A program made the position numbers and the translations under genes. A stretch of DNA of 64,000 bases from Sulfurimonas xiamenensis (GTDB lineage Bacteria > Campylobacterota > Campylobacteria > Campylobacterales > Sulfurimonadaceae): contig NZ_CP041166.1 of assembly GCF_009258045.1 (NCBI RefSeq), positions 620,001-684,000 on the forward strand. The letters run 5' to 3'. This document shows, in pieces, positions 17,848 to 28,047 of this stretch (position 1 is the first letter of the stretch; every line of letters starts with the position of its first letter). The notes below the pieces were generated by a model. That model made no database searches and was not told the origin of the DNA. It saw only the letters and a program-made list of their open reading frames with translations.

Positions 17848-19129
17848 TTTAATAAAATTATTTGTCATTGCAGGATTTATAGTGTTTTTTAGCGGCTGCT
17901 TTGGTGCAAAACCGGCGGTTGAAGTTAAGGGGTATGAAAAAGTTTTTGAAAATGAAGATATATATATACTCCATGCTTTATATTTAGAAGAAGCACAAAA
18001 TCACAATGGTGCATCAAATCTTTTTTATACTCTTTATGAAGAAACAACTAAAAAAGAGTATCTTTACCGTTCTTTAAAAAATGATTTGGCGGCTAATGAA
18101 AATGAGAGAGTTATTCAAAGAGTTGATGAAATTTCTGAGAACAAAATAGATGATTTTGAGCTTACTAGGCTTAAAATAATTGCACTGATAAAAGAGGAAA
18201 AACTTCTTGAAGCAAAAGAACTCGCAGTTAAATTAGTAGAACTTTCTAATGATGTCGATGATTATCTTTTGACAAGTGAAATATTTATAAAACTTAAAAA
18301 GTACAATACAGCAATGAAGTATTTAGAGAGCGCATATGTTAAAGATTATAATGAAAATATTTTAGAAAAGATGTCTATTATTTTATATGTAAATCTTGAA
18401 AGAAAAAAAGACGCTATAGCACAGTTAGAAACACACTCAAGGATACATGGATGCTCAAAAGCGATATGTAGCAGACTTATCGGATTTTATAGTAATGATA
18501 ATAATATAGAGGGGCTTTTATCTACATATTTAAGACTCTATAAAATAGATTCAAATAAAAATATTGCTCAAAAAATAGTTCAAATATATGGATATAAAAA
18601 AGATTATCCAAAAATGATTGAGTTCTTACAAGAGAGCCAAATAGACAATGAGCTATTATTGCAACTGTATATTCAGACAAAAAATTATAAAAAAGCTGTG
18701 CTTGTAACAAAACAACTTTATGAAGACAGCGGTGATTTGATATTTCTTGGACAAAATGCTATCTTTGAATATGAGAGCAGCAGGAATAAGAATGATAAAG
18801 CTATGCACAAAAGTGTGATTGCAAAGCTAGAAAAAGTTGTTAAGGCAAAAAAAGACGGTATGTTCTTAAATTATCTCGGGTATCTTTTGATTGATCATGA
18901 TATAGATGTTATAAAAGGGATAAAGTATGTAAAAGAGGCACTTAAGATTGAGCCTAAAGCTGCATATTATCTTGATTCGCTCGCATGGGGTTATTTTAAA
19001 CTTAATGAGTGTGAAAAAGCAGCAAAAATTATGAAAGAAATAGAAAATATGGGAGAGAGCAGCAATGAGGAAATTGCTGAACATATTAAAGCAATAAACG
19101 AGTGTATAAAAAAACAAAAGGGCAAATAA
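17840..19129 (+). CDS. TPR-repeat lipoprotein
   Basis: A 429-residue protein starting at the ATG at 17840, which gives a proper lipoprotein signal ([20 protein letters not shown], with C20 as the lipid anchor). The mature part is almost all helical, with tetratricopeptide-like pairs such as [20 protein letters not shown] and [20 protein letters not shown]. Such proteins act as envelope scaffolds; the partner is unknown. It overlaps the YkgJ gene by 8 bases and trpC starts 5 bases after it. Confidence 0.75.
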   Translation: MFNLIKLFVIAGFIVFFSGCFGAKPAVEVKGYEKVFENEDIYILHALYLEEAQNHNGASNLFYTLYEETTKKEYLYRSLKNDLAANENERVIQRVDEISENKIDDFELTRLKIIALIKEEKLLEAKELAVKLVELSNDVDDYLLTSEIFIKLKKYNTAMKYLESAYVKDYNENILEKMSIILYVNLERKKDAIAQLETHSRIHGCSKAICSRLIGFYSNDNNIEGLLSTYLRLYKIDSNKNIAQKIVQIYGYKKDYPKMIEFLQESQIDNELLLQLYIQTKNYKKAVLVTKQLYEDSGDLIFLGQNAIFEYESSRNKNDKAMHKSVIAKLEKVVKAKKDGMFLNYLGYLLIDHDIDVIKGIKYVKEALKIEPKAAYYLDSLAWGYFKLNECEKAAKIMKEIENMGESSNEEIAEHIKAINECIKKQKGK

Positions 19130-19134
19130 AGAAA

Positions 19135-19926
19135 ATGATTTTAGATGAAATAATTAAAAAAACCAAAGAAGATGTTATAAAGAGAGAGAAGGTTTTTTCA
19201 CTTGACTGGTTAGGACGCTCGCTCGCTTTTAATGCAAGAGCTCCAAGAGATGTCTTTCCTTATTTAAAAGCAACAGAGGAAGATCCGTATAGAATTATTG
19301 CTGAGGTAAAAAAAGCGTCTCCTTCAAAAGGGGTTATTCGTGAAAATTTTGATCCCGTGGCAATTGCTCAAAGCTATGAAAGAGGAGGGGCAAGCGCTAT
19401 CTCTGTGTTAACGGAGCCTCATTTTTTTCAGGGAAGTTTGGAATACTTAGGTCAAATTAGAAGATATGTCGGTATACCGCTTCTTAGAAAAGATTTTATT
19501 GTTACAAAGTATCAAATTTTAGAGGCTACTGTGTATGGCGCTGATTTTATTTTACTTATTGCAGCTGCACTTAGTAAAAAAGAGCTAAAAGAGCTTTTGG
19601 GTTATACTCGCCATTTAGGCATGGAAGCTTTAGTTGAGGTTCATGATAAAAATGATTTGGTAAAAGCTATTTATGCAGGCAGTGATATTATAGGGATAAA
19701 TCATAGAAATCTACAAACTTTTGAGATGAATATGCAGCTATCATACGAGCTGATTCCAATGATACCAAATGGCAAAGTAATTGTTGCAGAGAGCGGTATA
19801 TATGAGCATGGACAACTGCAAGATTTATCCAAAGCCGGAGTTGACGCATTTTTGGTTGGTGAATCTTTGATGCGTCAAGATGATGAAGAAGAAGCACTTA
19901 AAAAACTTAAATTTGGTTCAATTTAA
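19135..19926 (+). CDS. trpC: Indole-3-glycerol-phosphate synthase
   Basis: TrpC closes the indole ring in tryptophan synthesis. The start at 19135 ([14 protein letters not shown], 263 residues) is chosen over an earlier in-frame ATG inside the TPR gene. [13 protein letters not shown] carries the substrate lysine, [14 protein letters not shown] and [13 protein letters not shown] the catalytic lysine region, and VIVAESGI the phosphate loop. It is not linked to other trp genes; trpB is 17 kb away, so the pathway is dispersed. Confidence 0.95.
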   Translation: MILDEIIKKTKEDVIKREKVFSLDWLGRSLAFNARAPRDVFPYLKATEEDPYRIIAEVKKASPSKGVIRENFDPVAIAQSYERGGASAISVLTEPHFFQGSLEYLGQIRRYVGIPLLRKDFIVTKYQILEATVYGADFILLIAAALSKKELKELLGYTRHLGMEALVEVHDKNDLVKAIYAGSDIIGINHRNLQTFEMNMQLSYELIPMIPNGKVIVAESGIYEHGQLQDLSKAGVDAFLVGESLMRQDDEEEALKKLKFGSI

Positions 19927-19971
19927 TTTTAATGATATTAGAGAGGAGAAAACTTTTTCTTTCTCTATAAA

Positions 19972-20415
19972 CTAAGATAAGAGTATTTTTGCACACTCGT
20001 TAATTCTTTTTCCGTCTGCTTTTCCTGAGAGCTCTTTACTAGCAGCGCCCATAACTTTTCCTATATCTTTTACAGTTGCTGCTCCAACTTTGGTTATTAT
20101 CTCCTGCAGTGCTAAAGAGAGTTCTTCATCGCTGAGTTGTGCCGGCAGATACTCTTTATAGTAAGCAATCTCATCAAGCTCTTTTTGCATCAAATCTTCT
20201 CGCCCTGCTTCTTTATACTGAGATGCAGCATCATCTCTTCTTTTTACTTGAGATTGGATGATTTTTATAATATCATCATCACTAAGTTCTTTTCTTTCAT
20301 CTACTTCTATCTGTTTAAAAGCACTTGTTAAAAGTCTAAGCGCATCTCTTCTCTTATTATCTTTTGCTTTCATAGCATCTTTTACATCTTGGTTGATTCT
20401 ATCTCTTAAATTCAT
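19972..20415 (-). CDS. GatB/YqeY-domain protein
   Basis: A 147-residue YqeY-like protein made only of the helical tail domain that GatB uses to contact tRNA. The opening LRDRINQDVKDAMKAKDNKRRDALRLL and the ending VMGAASKELSGKADGKRINE are typical. Function is unproven; a link with tRNA-dependent amidation is suggested by the family. It converges with trpC across a short A/T-rich gap. Confidence 0.85.
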   Translation of the reverse strand: MNLRDRINQDVKDAMKAKDNKRRDALRLLTSAFKQIEVDERKELSDDDIIKIIQSQVKRRDDAASQYKEAGREDLMQKELDEIAYYKEYLPAQLSDEELSLALQEIITKVGAATVKDIGKVMGAASKELSGKADGKRINECAKILLS

Positions 20416-20489
20416 CTTCTTTCCTTTTATAATGGGATTGTTTTGCTCTAATTATAGCTAATTAATAAGAATCAAAAGAGAGTTGTTTA

Positions 20490-22124
20490 TTATAAAGATA
20501 TTGTTTTTGCATGTTCAACAGCTTTATCAAAAGAGTCGAGGATATTTGACTCTTCAATTAAAGAGGTTAATTTATGTTTTTGTAAATCTTTTAATACGGT
20601 ACTGTTTACTCCTGATAATATCAATTTAACTCCGGAACTTTGCAGTGTTTTTATCATCTCTTCAAAGTTATGAAGTCCTGTTGAATCTACAAAAGGGACA
20701 TGGCGCATACGAATAATCAAAATCTTATTTTCAAGACCTATCTTTTTTATTACCTCTGTATATTGTTTTGCAGAGGCAAAAAAGAGTGGACCGCTTATCT
20801 CATAGATTGATATATTTTCAGGTAAATCTGAATAATCTTCAAGAATATCACTATCAACTTGAGATGAACTTTTTATGCCAATATCGGCCATTCGTTTCAT
20901 AAACAGAAGAGAAGATAAGACAATTCCTACCTCTATTGCTACGGTCAAATCAACAAATACAGTAAGCAAAAAAGTGCTTAGCAGCACTATAATGTCAAAA
21001 TGTGAACCTCTGAGGATTGAAACAAACGAACGCCATTCACTCATATTGTATGCAACAACAATTAAAATTCCAGCCAAACATGACATAGGAATAAGCTTGG
21101 CATATTTTGCAAAAATAAGCATAATAAGCAATAGTGTAATAGAGTGCACTATGCCGGCTATAGGCGTTCTTCCGCCGTTTTTTACATTGGTTGCGGTTCT
21201 TGCTATTGCTCCTGTTGCCGGAATACCTCCGAAAAAAGGAGTAATCACATTTGCTACACCTTGTGCTATAAGTTCTGTGTTTGAGCGGTGTTTTGAGCTT
21301 ATCATACCGTCTGATACAACTGCCGAAAGGAGCGATTCTATTCCTCCAAGCAGTGCTATGGTCAGCGCAGGAGCAATATAGATATAGAGGTTGCTTAAAT
21401 CTAAAGTCGGCAGCGTGAAATTGATATCATTTGGTATTTCGCCAAAAAATGATTCAATAGTAGTAACAGGTAAATTTGCTGCTTGAACAATAACGGTAAT
21501 AAAGAGTATTGCGATAAAAGAGCCTGGAATTTTAGTTGTTAGCTTTCTTGAGTATATAGTTATCAGAATTGTTACAATCGTTAAAGCAAGTGCATAAAAG
21601 TTGGTAGTGCTGATGTTGGAAAAATATGTTACCCATTTTTCAAAAAATTCAGACGGCAGTTTTTCAATATCTAAGCCAAGAGCGTCTTTTACTTGTGTTG
21701 AGAAGATAACCACGGCGATTCCGCTTGTAAATCCGACAATAAGAGGGTGGGGAAAATATTTTAGAAGTGCTCCAAGCCTTAGCAGTCCAAATGTTATTAA
21801 CATAAGCCCCGACATAACAGTTGAAATAATCAATCCGTCAATACCGTACTCTTGAACTATAGCATATATTATAATTATAAAAGCTCCGGTAGGACCGCCA
21901 ATTTGAACTCTGCTTCCACTAAGCAAAGAGATGATAAAACCGGCAACTATTGCCGTTATAAGTCCTTTTTCAGGAGAAACACCTGAAGCTACGGCAAAAG
22001 CGATAGATAGTGGAAGAGCAACTATACCGACAACAATTCCGGCAAAAATATCAGAAACAAGCTGTTCTCTGCTTATCCCTGATTTTAGTAAACTGAAAAA
22101 TTTAGGTTCAAATAATTTGCTCAT
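20490..22124 (-). CDS. SulP-family anion transporter with STAS domain
   Basis: A 544-residue inner-membrane carrier. About the first 410 residues hold 10-12 membrane helices with the SulP signature region FAGIVVGIVALPLSIAFAVA (22-41). A cytoplasmic STAS domain fills about 435-540 (MRHVPFVDSTGLHNFEEMIK). SulP members carry sulphate, bicarbonate or other anions; the substrate cannot be read from sequence. It starts 1 base after the valS stop and is probably transcribed with it. Confidence 0.9.
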   Translation of the reverse strand: MSKLFEPKFFSLLKSGISREQLVSDIFAGIVVGIVALPLSIAFAVASGVSPEKGLITAIVAGFIISLLSGSRVQIGGPTGAFIIIIYAIVQEYGIDGLIISTVMSGLMLITFGLLRLGALLKYFPHPLIVGFTSGIAVVIFSTQVKDALGLDIEKLPSEFFEKWVTYFSNISTTNFYALALTIVTILITIYSRKLTTKIPGSFIAILFITVIVQAANLPVTTIESFFGEIPNDINFTLPTLDLSNLYIYIAPALTIALLGGIESLLSAVVSDGMISSKHRSNTELIAQGVANVITPFFGGIPATGAIARTATNVKNGGRTPIAGIVHSITLLLIMLIFAKYAKLIPMSCLAGILIVVAYNMSEWRSFVSILRGSHFDIIVLLSTFLLTVFVDLTVAIEVGIVLSSLLFMKRMADIGIKSSSQVDSDILEDYSDLPENISIYEISGPLFFASAKQYTEVIKKIGLENKILIIRMRHVPFVDSTGLHNFEEMIKTLQSSGVKLILSGVNSTVLKDLQKHKLTSLIEESNILDSFDKAVEHAKTISL

Positions 22125-22125
22125 T

Positions 22126-24753
22126 TTAGTTTTTTAGCGAGTTGAGTTGTTCGATAACTTTTTCTTGTTTATTTATAGCATCTGCTAATGCTTCACGATT
22201 TTTTTCTAAAACATCTTGAGGTGCATTTGCAACAAAGCGTTCGTTGTTTAACATGTTGTTTAATTTATCTATCTCTTTTTGCAACTTTTCATCCTGTTTT
22301 GTTAAACGAGTAATGATAGGGGCAAGGTCTATACTCTCTGTCGGTATAAATGTCTCACATTTTTGGGAGATGTCGCTTACCGAGTTTTGGATTTTGTTTT
22401 GTGTAAACTCAACAATTTCAACTTTAGCAAGCTTAGAAATAAAAGGTTTCATCATCTCCTCTTCTTTATCTGAGAGGCCATCTATCTTAACATAAGCTTT
22501 TTGAATTTTTTGATTTGCCAAATCTACTAAAATCTTAGCTCTTCTTATAGAGATAATTGCGTCCATAATAAGTTCAAATCTTGCTTCATCTTTTAGGCGT
22601 TTTTTAGTTTTGTACGGATATTTTTTAACCATAATCGATTCGCTCTCTTCTAGGCTTGTACCAGAGAGTTCATGATAGAGATACTCTGTAATAAAAGGCA
22701 TAAAGGGGTGGAGAAGTTTCATGGACTCTTTAAAGATTGCTCCTAGATCTATAATTGAGCCTTTGTCAGCTTTGCTAAGCTCGATTCCCCAGTCACAAAA
22801 TTCATTCCAAATAAATCTGTAGATAACGGTTGCAGCATCATTAAATCTATATTCGTCCAAACATGCACGAGCCTCTGCTGTAGCTACATTTAAGCGAGAC
22901 AACATATATCTGCCCAGACTGCTCTCTATACAAAAACCTTTTAAATCAGGAAATGCATCTGCATTCATCTGTAAAAATTTTGCAGCATTGTAGAGTTTGT
23001 TTGTAAAGTTGCGGTTTTGCTCTAGTTTGTCTTGACTCATTCTGATATCACGACCTTGAGCAGCACTGATTGCCAAAGTAAATCGAAGTATATCAGCACT
23101 ATATTTTTCTACCATATCTAGAGGATCAATTACATTTCCTTTTGATTTGCTCATTTTTTGTCCGTGCTCATCACGAACAAGTGCATGCAGATAGATGTGT
23201 TTAAATGGGAGCTCTCCCATAAAAGTCTCACCCATCATCATCATTCTTGCTACCCAAAAGAAGAGAATATCAAAGCCTGTAATAAGCAGAGAGTTGGGAT
23301 AAAAATTTTGAAGGTCCTCTGATTTAAAAAGTTTGTCCATTGAAACATCGCCGTGTCCCCAGCCCAAAGTTGAAAATGGCCAAAGAGCTGATGAAAACCA
23401 TGTATCAAGCACATCCAGATCTTGATAAATATCACTGCTTTTACATTTTGGACACTCTTGCTCGTTTTCTTTGAGAGAGGCCCATTCATGATTACATTTG
23501 TTACAGTAAAATACAGGTATTTGATGTCCCCACCAAAGCTGTCTTGAAATGCACCAGTCTCGTAAATCTCCCATCCAGGAGTTATAGGAGTTTATCCAGT
23601 GCGGAGGGAAAAATTTTGCTTCGCCGTTGTTTGTCTTTTCAATTGATTTGCGTGCAACCTCTTTTCTTACAAACCACTGCTTAGAGATATAAGGCTCAAC
23701 AATATTTTTACATCTATAGCAGTGTCCGACTTGATGTTTATGCTCTTCTATTTTTACAATAAAGCCCTCATCTTGAAGTTTTTTAACAATCACATCACGC
23801 GCTTCAAGTCTCTCTAGCCCTTGAAACTCTCCCGCATACTCATTTAAAATACCCTTTTCGTCAAAGACTGTAATAAACTCTAAATCATGTCTTTTTCCAA
23901 CTTCATAATCGTTTTGGTCATGCGCTGGAGTTACTTTAACCACACCGGTTCCAAACTCCATATCTACATGTTCATCAGCTATAATAGACACTTCCCTGTT
24001 TATTAAAGGAAGTCTTATTTTTTTGCCTATGATATCTTTGTATCTTGCATCATCAGGATGAACCATAACTGCCGTATCGCCAAAATAGGTTTCAGGTCTT
24101 GTAGTCGCAACTTCGACATATCCGCTTCCATCAGCGAAAGGGTATTTTATATGATAAAACTTGCCTTCATGATCTTCATGCTCAACTTCTATATCGCTGA
24201 GTGCTCCATCATGCGTACACCAGTTTACCATGTAGTTTCCGCGAACAATTAATCCTTCATTGTAAAGATGCACAAAAGCTTCTTTTACCGATTTTTGAAG
24301 CCCCTCATCCATTGTAAAGCGCTCACGCTTCCAGGCAGGAGATACTCCCATTTTGCGAAGTTGAGAGGTCATTATCCCGGCAGACTCCTCTTTCCATGCC
24401 CAAGCACGCTTTAAAAACTCTTCTCTGCCAATCTCCTCTTTTGTAGTTCCTTCAGCCAAGAGCTGTTTTTCAACAACATTTTGAGTAGCAATTCCAGCAT
24501 GATCCGTTCCCGGCTGCCAAAGAGTTTTGTATCCGTCCATGCGCTTGTAGCGAGTGATAATATCTTGAAGTGTAAATGTAAGTGCATGACCGATATGAAG
24601 TCGTCCTGTAACATTTGGCGGAGGCATCATAATGGAAAAATTTTTATCATTTTCTTGAATTGACTTGTTTGAGTCTATCTCAAAATAGCCTCTCTCCTCC
24701 CAAATTTTGTAAAATTTTTCTTCTGTTATACTTGGTTCGTAGCTGTTTGACAT
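22126..24753 (-). CDS. valS: Valyl-tRNA synthetase
   Basis: ValS charges tRNA-Val and edits threonine mischarging. The 875-residue protein has HIGH at 53-56 in PPPNVTGRLHIGHAL, the editing domain around 190-330 (ATTRPETYFGDTAV), KMSKS near 530 (GQKMSKSKGNV), an anticodon-binding domain and the ValS-type C-terminal coiled coil (about 810-875). All parts are intact. Confidence 0.97.
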   Translation of the reverse strand: MSNSYEPSITEEKFYKIWEERGYFEIDSNKSIQENDKNFSIMMPPPNVTGRLHIGHALTFTLQDIITRYKRMDGYKTLWQPGTDHAGIATQNVVEKQLLAEGTTKEEIGREEFLKRAWAWKEESAGIMTSQLRKMGVSPAWKRERFTMDEGLQKSVKEAFVHLYNEGLIVRGNYMVNWCTHDGALSDIEVEHEDHEGKFYHIKYPFADGSGYVEVATTRPETYFGDTAVMVHPDDARYKDIIGKKIRLPLINREVSIIADEHVDMEFGTGVVKVTPAHDQNDYEVGKRHDLEFITVFDEKGILNEYAGEFQGLERLEARDVIVKKLQDEGFIVKIEEHKHQVGHCYRCKNIVEPYISKQWFVRKEVARKSIEKTNNGEAKFFPPHWINSYNSWMGDLRDWCISRQLWWGHQIPVFYCNKCNHEWASLKENEQECPKCKSSDIYQDLDVLDTWFSSALWPFSTLGWGHGDVSMDKLFKSEDLQNFYPNSLLITGFDILFFWVARMMMMGETFMGELPFKHIYLHALVRDEHGQKMSKSKGNVIDPLDMVEKYSADILRFTLAISAAQGRDIRMSQDKLEQNRNFTNKLYNAAKFLQMNADAFPDLKGFCIESSLGRYMLSRLNVATAEARACLDEYRFNDAATVIYRFIWNEFCDWGIELSKADKGSIIDLGAIFKESMKLLHPFMPFITEYLYHELSGTSLEESESIMVKKYPYKTKKRLKDEARFELIMDAIISIRRAKILVDLANQKIQKAYVKIDGLSDKEEEMMKPFISKLAKVEIVEFTQNKIQNSVSDISQKCETFIPTESIDLAPIITRLTKQDEKLQKEIDKLNNMLNNERFVANAPQDVLEKNREALADAINKQEKVIEQLNSLKN

Positions 24754-24949
24754 ATTTTTTTACCTTGATATTTGCTGTTTAAAATTACGCGATTATATCT
24801 AAAAAGATGTGATGATATGCTTAGATAAACAATGCTTGCTTTTTATAAATTTTAATAAATATTTTATAATTTCCTGATAAAATGAATTTGTTCTATTTTT
24901 TTTAAATTTAAATAATAATTCATTATGAAATGAATTGATGGAGGTTTCA

Positions 24950-25381
24950 ATGTCACCAAAACTTATAATAGTAGCTGATTCGCAACACTTCAAACTTTTT
25001 GAAGTTAAAAAAGATCCGCTTGAAAGAGAGTCTACTCAGCTTCTTGAGATTGTTGATAGTTTAGATATGCATGAAAGATTGAGCGAAAAAGTTTCTGATC
25101 AACACGGAAATTTTAAAGGAGTAGGAGTAAGCGGGGCAGGTGAAGACCATAACCTCGAGACAGAATGGGAGAACAGAAGAATCAAAGAGATTGCAAAACA
25201 AATTTCTGAAGCTCTGCAAAAACACACTCACGATCTTTGGTATTTTGCAGCGCCAAAAGCCATAAACAACCAAATTGTAGAGTTGCTTGATGAGAAAAAT
25301 AAAAAAAACATGAAAATAAATCTTCATTCTGATTTAACAAATATCCCAAATGACAAACTGCTGGAACATTTTACAAAATAA
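24950..25381 (+). CDS. Host-attachment (PF10116-type) family protein
   Basis: A 143-residue protein. GGAGG five bases before the ATG at 24950 fixes the start (MSPKLIIVADSQHFKLF). The pattern IIVADSQHFKLFEV, a central GVSGAGEDHNLE and DLWYFAAPKAINNQIVELL match the family named for a plant-attachment mutant; the name is misleading for a free-living bacterium. The fold resembles release-factor/archaeal eRF1 middle domains (baeRF families). It leads a small cluster with a DksA-like protein and rubrerythrin, suggesting a stress-related role. Confidence 0.75.
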   Translation: MSPKLIIVADSQHFKLFEVKKDPLERESTQLLEIVDSLDMHERLSEKVSDQHGNFKGVGVSGAGEDHNLETEWENRRIKEIAKQISEALQKHTHDLWYFAAPKAINNQIVELLDEKNKKNMKINLHSDLTNIPNDKLLEHFTK

Positions 25382-25392
25382 AAGGATGCATA

Positions 25393-25731
25393 ATGAGTGC
25401 AAAAAATAGTTTGAATTATAGTGAATTTGAAAAAATTCTTAAAAACGAAAAAAATAGAGTAGAGAAAAATATTGAAGTAATTAAGGCAGAGGTGGAAGCT
25501 TTGGCGCTTGAAGATGAGATTGATGATACAGTTGATATGGCTGAGATGCAGATTGACAATATGACAGATCAAACGCTTCTTGACGGGCTTCAGGCAGAGC
25601 TGGCTGAGATTGATGCTGCATTAGCGCGGATTAAAGCCGGTACTTACGGAATTTGTGAAAAAACTGGTAAAGCAATTCCCGTGGAAAGGCTTAAAATCAA
25701 TCCATGGACAAGAACAGTCGCAAAAAATTAA
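25393..25731 (+). CDS. DksA/TraR-like protein with a degenerate zinc finger
   Basis: A 112-residue protein. A helical coiled-coil N-terminus (about 5-80) is followed by the DksA/TraR finger region (ALARIKAGTYGICEKTGKAI), but only one cysteine of the usual CxxCG...C..C set remains (C in GICEKTG). DksA proteins bind the RNA polymerase secondary channel; zinc-less variants exist in some bacteria. Located 11 bases after the host-attachment gene and 29 before rubrerythrin. Confidence 0.8.
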   Translation: MSAKNSLNYSEFEKILKNEKNRVEKNIEVIKAEVEALALEDEIDDTVDMAEMQIDNMTDQTLLDGLQAELAEIDAALARIKAGTYGICEKTGKAIPVERLKINPWTRTVAKN

Positions 25732-25760
25732 AATCAAAAATATTAACAAAAGGAGCATAG

Positions 25761-26258
25761 ATGTCGACAACAAAAGAAAATTTAGAGGTAGCTTTTGGCG
25801 GTGAAAGCGAAGCATATCAAAAATACAGTGCATTTGCAAAACAGGCTGAGAAAGATGGATTTGCAAATATCGCAAAACTTTTTCGTACAACGGCAGAAGC
25901 TGAAAAGATACATGCTGAAGGACATTTAAAGGCGATGGATAAAATCGGTTCAACACTAGAAAATCTAGAAGCTGCAATCGGCGGAGAGACATATGAATAT
26001 CAAGATATGTATCCGCCAATGTATGAACAGGCTGTTGCTGAAGGACATAAAGCTAAAAAGATGTTTGGTTATGCATTAGAGGCTGAAAAAGTTCATGCCG
26101 AGCTTTATAAAAAAGCACTTCAAGCAGTAAAAGATGGAAAAGATATAGAAGAGATAGGAATATACCTTTGTCCGATATGCGGATATATAGAACTTGGAGA
26201 GCCTAAAGAAAACTGTCCGGTTTGTGGAGTTAAACCGTCTGCATTTATCCAGATTTAG
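25761..26258 (+). CDS. Rubrerythrin
   Basis: A 165-residue peroxide-scavenging di-iron protein for microaerobic or anaerobic life. The ferritin-like domain (about 1-130) has the two glutamate motifs EAYQKYSAFAKQAEKDG and AEAEKIHAEGH, and EAEKVHAEL. A C-terminal rubredoxin-type iron site has LCPICGY (about 135-141) and NCPVCG (about 151-156). Length is slightly short but complete. Confidence 0.95.
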   Translation: MSTTKENLEVAFGGESEAYQKYSAFAKQAEKDGFANIAKLFRTTAEAEKIHAEGHLKAMDKIGSTLENLEAAIGGETYEYQDMYPPMYEQAVAEGHKAKKMFGYALEAEKVHAELYKKALQAVKDGKDIEEIGIYLCPICGYIELGEPKENCPVCGVKPSAFIQI

Positions 26259-26275
26259 TTTTTTAAAGCTTGTTT

Positions 26276-27223
26276 TTAATTTAACTTCCAAAACATCAAA
26301 CGATTACCCTCATCTGCAGTGATGAGTTCGTTTGGTGCATAAAAATCTATCTCTATTATAGTAGTTTGATGTCCTTTTAAGAGGTATAGCTCCTTTAAGG
26401 TTTTAGAATCAATAACAGAGATTTCATCATTCTCATTTTTTGTAAAAGCTGCTTTGGTTGCATCAGGATTGAGACCGACACTGTAAATAAAAAATTCCCC
26501 CATAGTTATCTTATACTCACTCGGTGTTTTATATAAAACAACACGGCTGTCTTTTCCTCCGCTGAGAAGCAAGCCATTTTTGTAATCAACAGAGAAGATA
26601 TCTCTTTTATTGGCCTGTTGGTATTGTTCTACTATATTGCCGCTATTAATCTCTATTTTATTAATCAATGGAGTTTCATCGGCTGTATAGAGATACTTTT
26701 TGTCTTCACTAAGAACAAAATCTGAAAAACTTGCTAAATTAAGCTGTTTTCTGTAGAGAAATTTTTTCTTTTTTATATCAAAAAGTATAAGTTCATTTCC
26801 CATAGTATTTATAATAATTCTATTGGCATCTACAAACTTTATTTTTTCAAATGTTATTTTCTCAGAAGTATCTAGAATTTTTATCAATTTTTTCTCTTCA
26901 TAAACATAGAGTTCTCCATAGGTATTGAGTTTTCTAGATACAAAAACCAGTTTACCATTTAGATAATCAACGCTTGGGATTAAAACACCTATCTCATCGC
27001 CTAAAATATTTGTTTGTTTTTTCAGTACGATTTTATCGATAATAGTATTGCTCTTTAAATCGTAAATATCAATAATACCCTCTTTTGTGCCTATAACAAG
27101 GATCTCACCAGCTTTTACAAAATCAGAAACTGCTTCACTTGCAGTTATATATCTGTATGGAACTATCTCTTTTGCAAATAAAATATAAAAAGAGAAAAAA
27201 AATAAAAGTGTAAAAACTCTCAT
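26276..27223 (-). CDS. napL: Periplasmic WD40-like protein, NapL type
   Basis: A 315-residue protein with a signal peptide (MRVFTLLFFFSFYILFA) and a beta-propeller made of short repeats such as DIYDLKSNTIIDKI, VLSEDKKYLYTADETP and LLSGGKDSRVVLY. Campylobacterota nap operons often carry napL, a periplasmic propeller of unknown role, near napG and napH. Here it overlaps the napH stop in an ATGA, which supports the NapL reading. The assignment rests on context and size more than on a specific motif. Confidence 0.55.
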   Translation of the reverse strand: MRVFTLLFFFSFYILFAKEIVPYRYITASEAVSDFVKAGEILVIGTKEGIIDIYDLKSNTIIDKIVLKKQTNILGDEIGVLIPSVDYLNGKLVFVSRKLNTYGELYVYEEKKLIKILDTSEKITFEKIKFVDANRIIINTMGNELILFDIKKKKFLYRKQLNLASFSDFVLSEDKKYLYTADETPLINKIEINSGNIVEQYQQANKRDIFSVDYKNGLLLSGGKDSRVVLYKTPSEYKITMGEFFIYSVGLNPDATKAAFTKNENDEISVIDSKTLKELYLLKGHQTTIIEIDFYAPNELITADEGNRLMFWKLN

Positions 27224-28047
27224 AAACTCCCCTTTAGTTGTTTAGCTATGCCTACTATTGAAACTTGAAATGCACCACTCTCGCATACCTCTATGCATCT
27301 TGCACATTTTATACATGCTGCACCAGTAATGACATGGCTTTTTTTGCTCACCATCTCCAATACTTCTACTTCGGGGCAAACTAAGAAGCACTCTAATGAG
27401 CGTACACACTTATTGGCATCATGTACCACTTTGATAAGGCTATATTTTCCTATAGCTGCGTTAAATCCGCCAAGTGGACAGATGTGCCCGCACCAGCCAT
27501 ACTTTTGTGAAAAAAGATCAAAAATAAAAATAGCCATAAGAAAGAACCAGCCAAAACCAAAACCAAAAATGATGCCCCTGTGCGCTATACCAATGGGACT
27601 TATCATCTCAAATGCTCCAAGAGAAAAGATAAAAGAGAGAATTAAAGTTACGGCTATAAACCAGTAGCGGATATTACGGCTAAAAGAGAGTGTATTCTCT
27701 TTGTTTTTAAACCAAAGCTTTCTTCTGATTGCCGCTGCTGACTCAGTTACTATATTTACTGGGCACACCCATGAGCAGAAGAATCGACCCCCGACTGCTC
27801 CGTAAAAAAACAGAACAACTAAAACACCCATTAAAACATCAGCGGAGACAACTGCTCCCGCAAAAAACATCTGAAGTGTTGCAAATGGGTCGCTTAGAGG
27901 AATAAAACCAAAAATAACCGAACTGCTTAGATTGCCAGATACTACACTCCAACCATATAAATTTGCTAAAAAGTAGGTACCGAGTACCAAAACCTGAACA
28001 GCTCTTCTTGCAATATAGTAACGGTAGCGAAAGAGAAAGTTACTCAT
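27220..28047 (-). CDS. napH: NapH-type membrane quinol dehydrogenase subunit
   Basis: A 275-residue inner-membrane protein with four membrane helices and two cytoplasmic CP motifs (FFCSWVCPVN and CGHICPLGG), the NapH/CcoG-like quinol-oxidising unit. The C-terminus carries a two-cluster ferredoxin domain: one canonical site (CIKCARCIEVCESG) and one with wider spacing (CVRSLECFLVCPE). NapH passes electrons from menaquinol to NapG. It overlaps napG by 8 bases and the WD40 gene by 4, so the three are one unit. NosH-type proteins are similar, so the partner reductase is uncertain. Confidence 0.82.
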   Translation of the reverse strand: MSNFLFRYRYYIARRAVQVLVLGTYFLANLYGWSVVSGNLSSSVIFGFIPLSDPFATLQMFFAGAVVSADVLMGVLVVLFFYGAVGGRFFCSWVCPVNIVTESAAAIRRKLWFKNKENTLSFSRNIRYWFIAVTLILSFIFSLGAFEMISPIGIAHRGIIFGFGFGWFFLMAIFIFDLFSQKYGWCGHICPLGGFNAAIGKYSLIKVVHDANKCVRSLECFLVCPEVEVLEMVSKKSHVITGAACIKCARCIEVCESGAFQVSIVGIAKQLKGSL

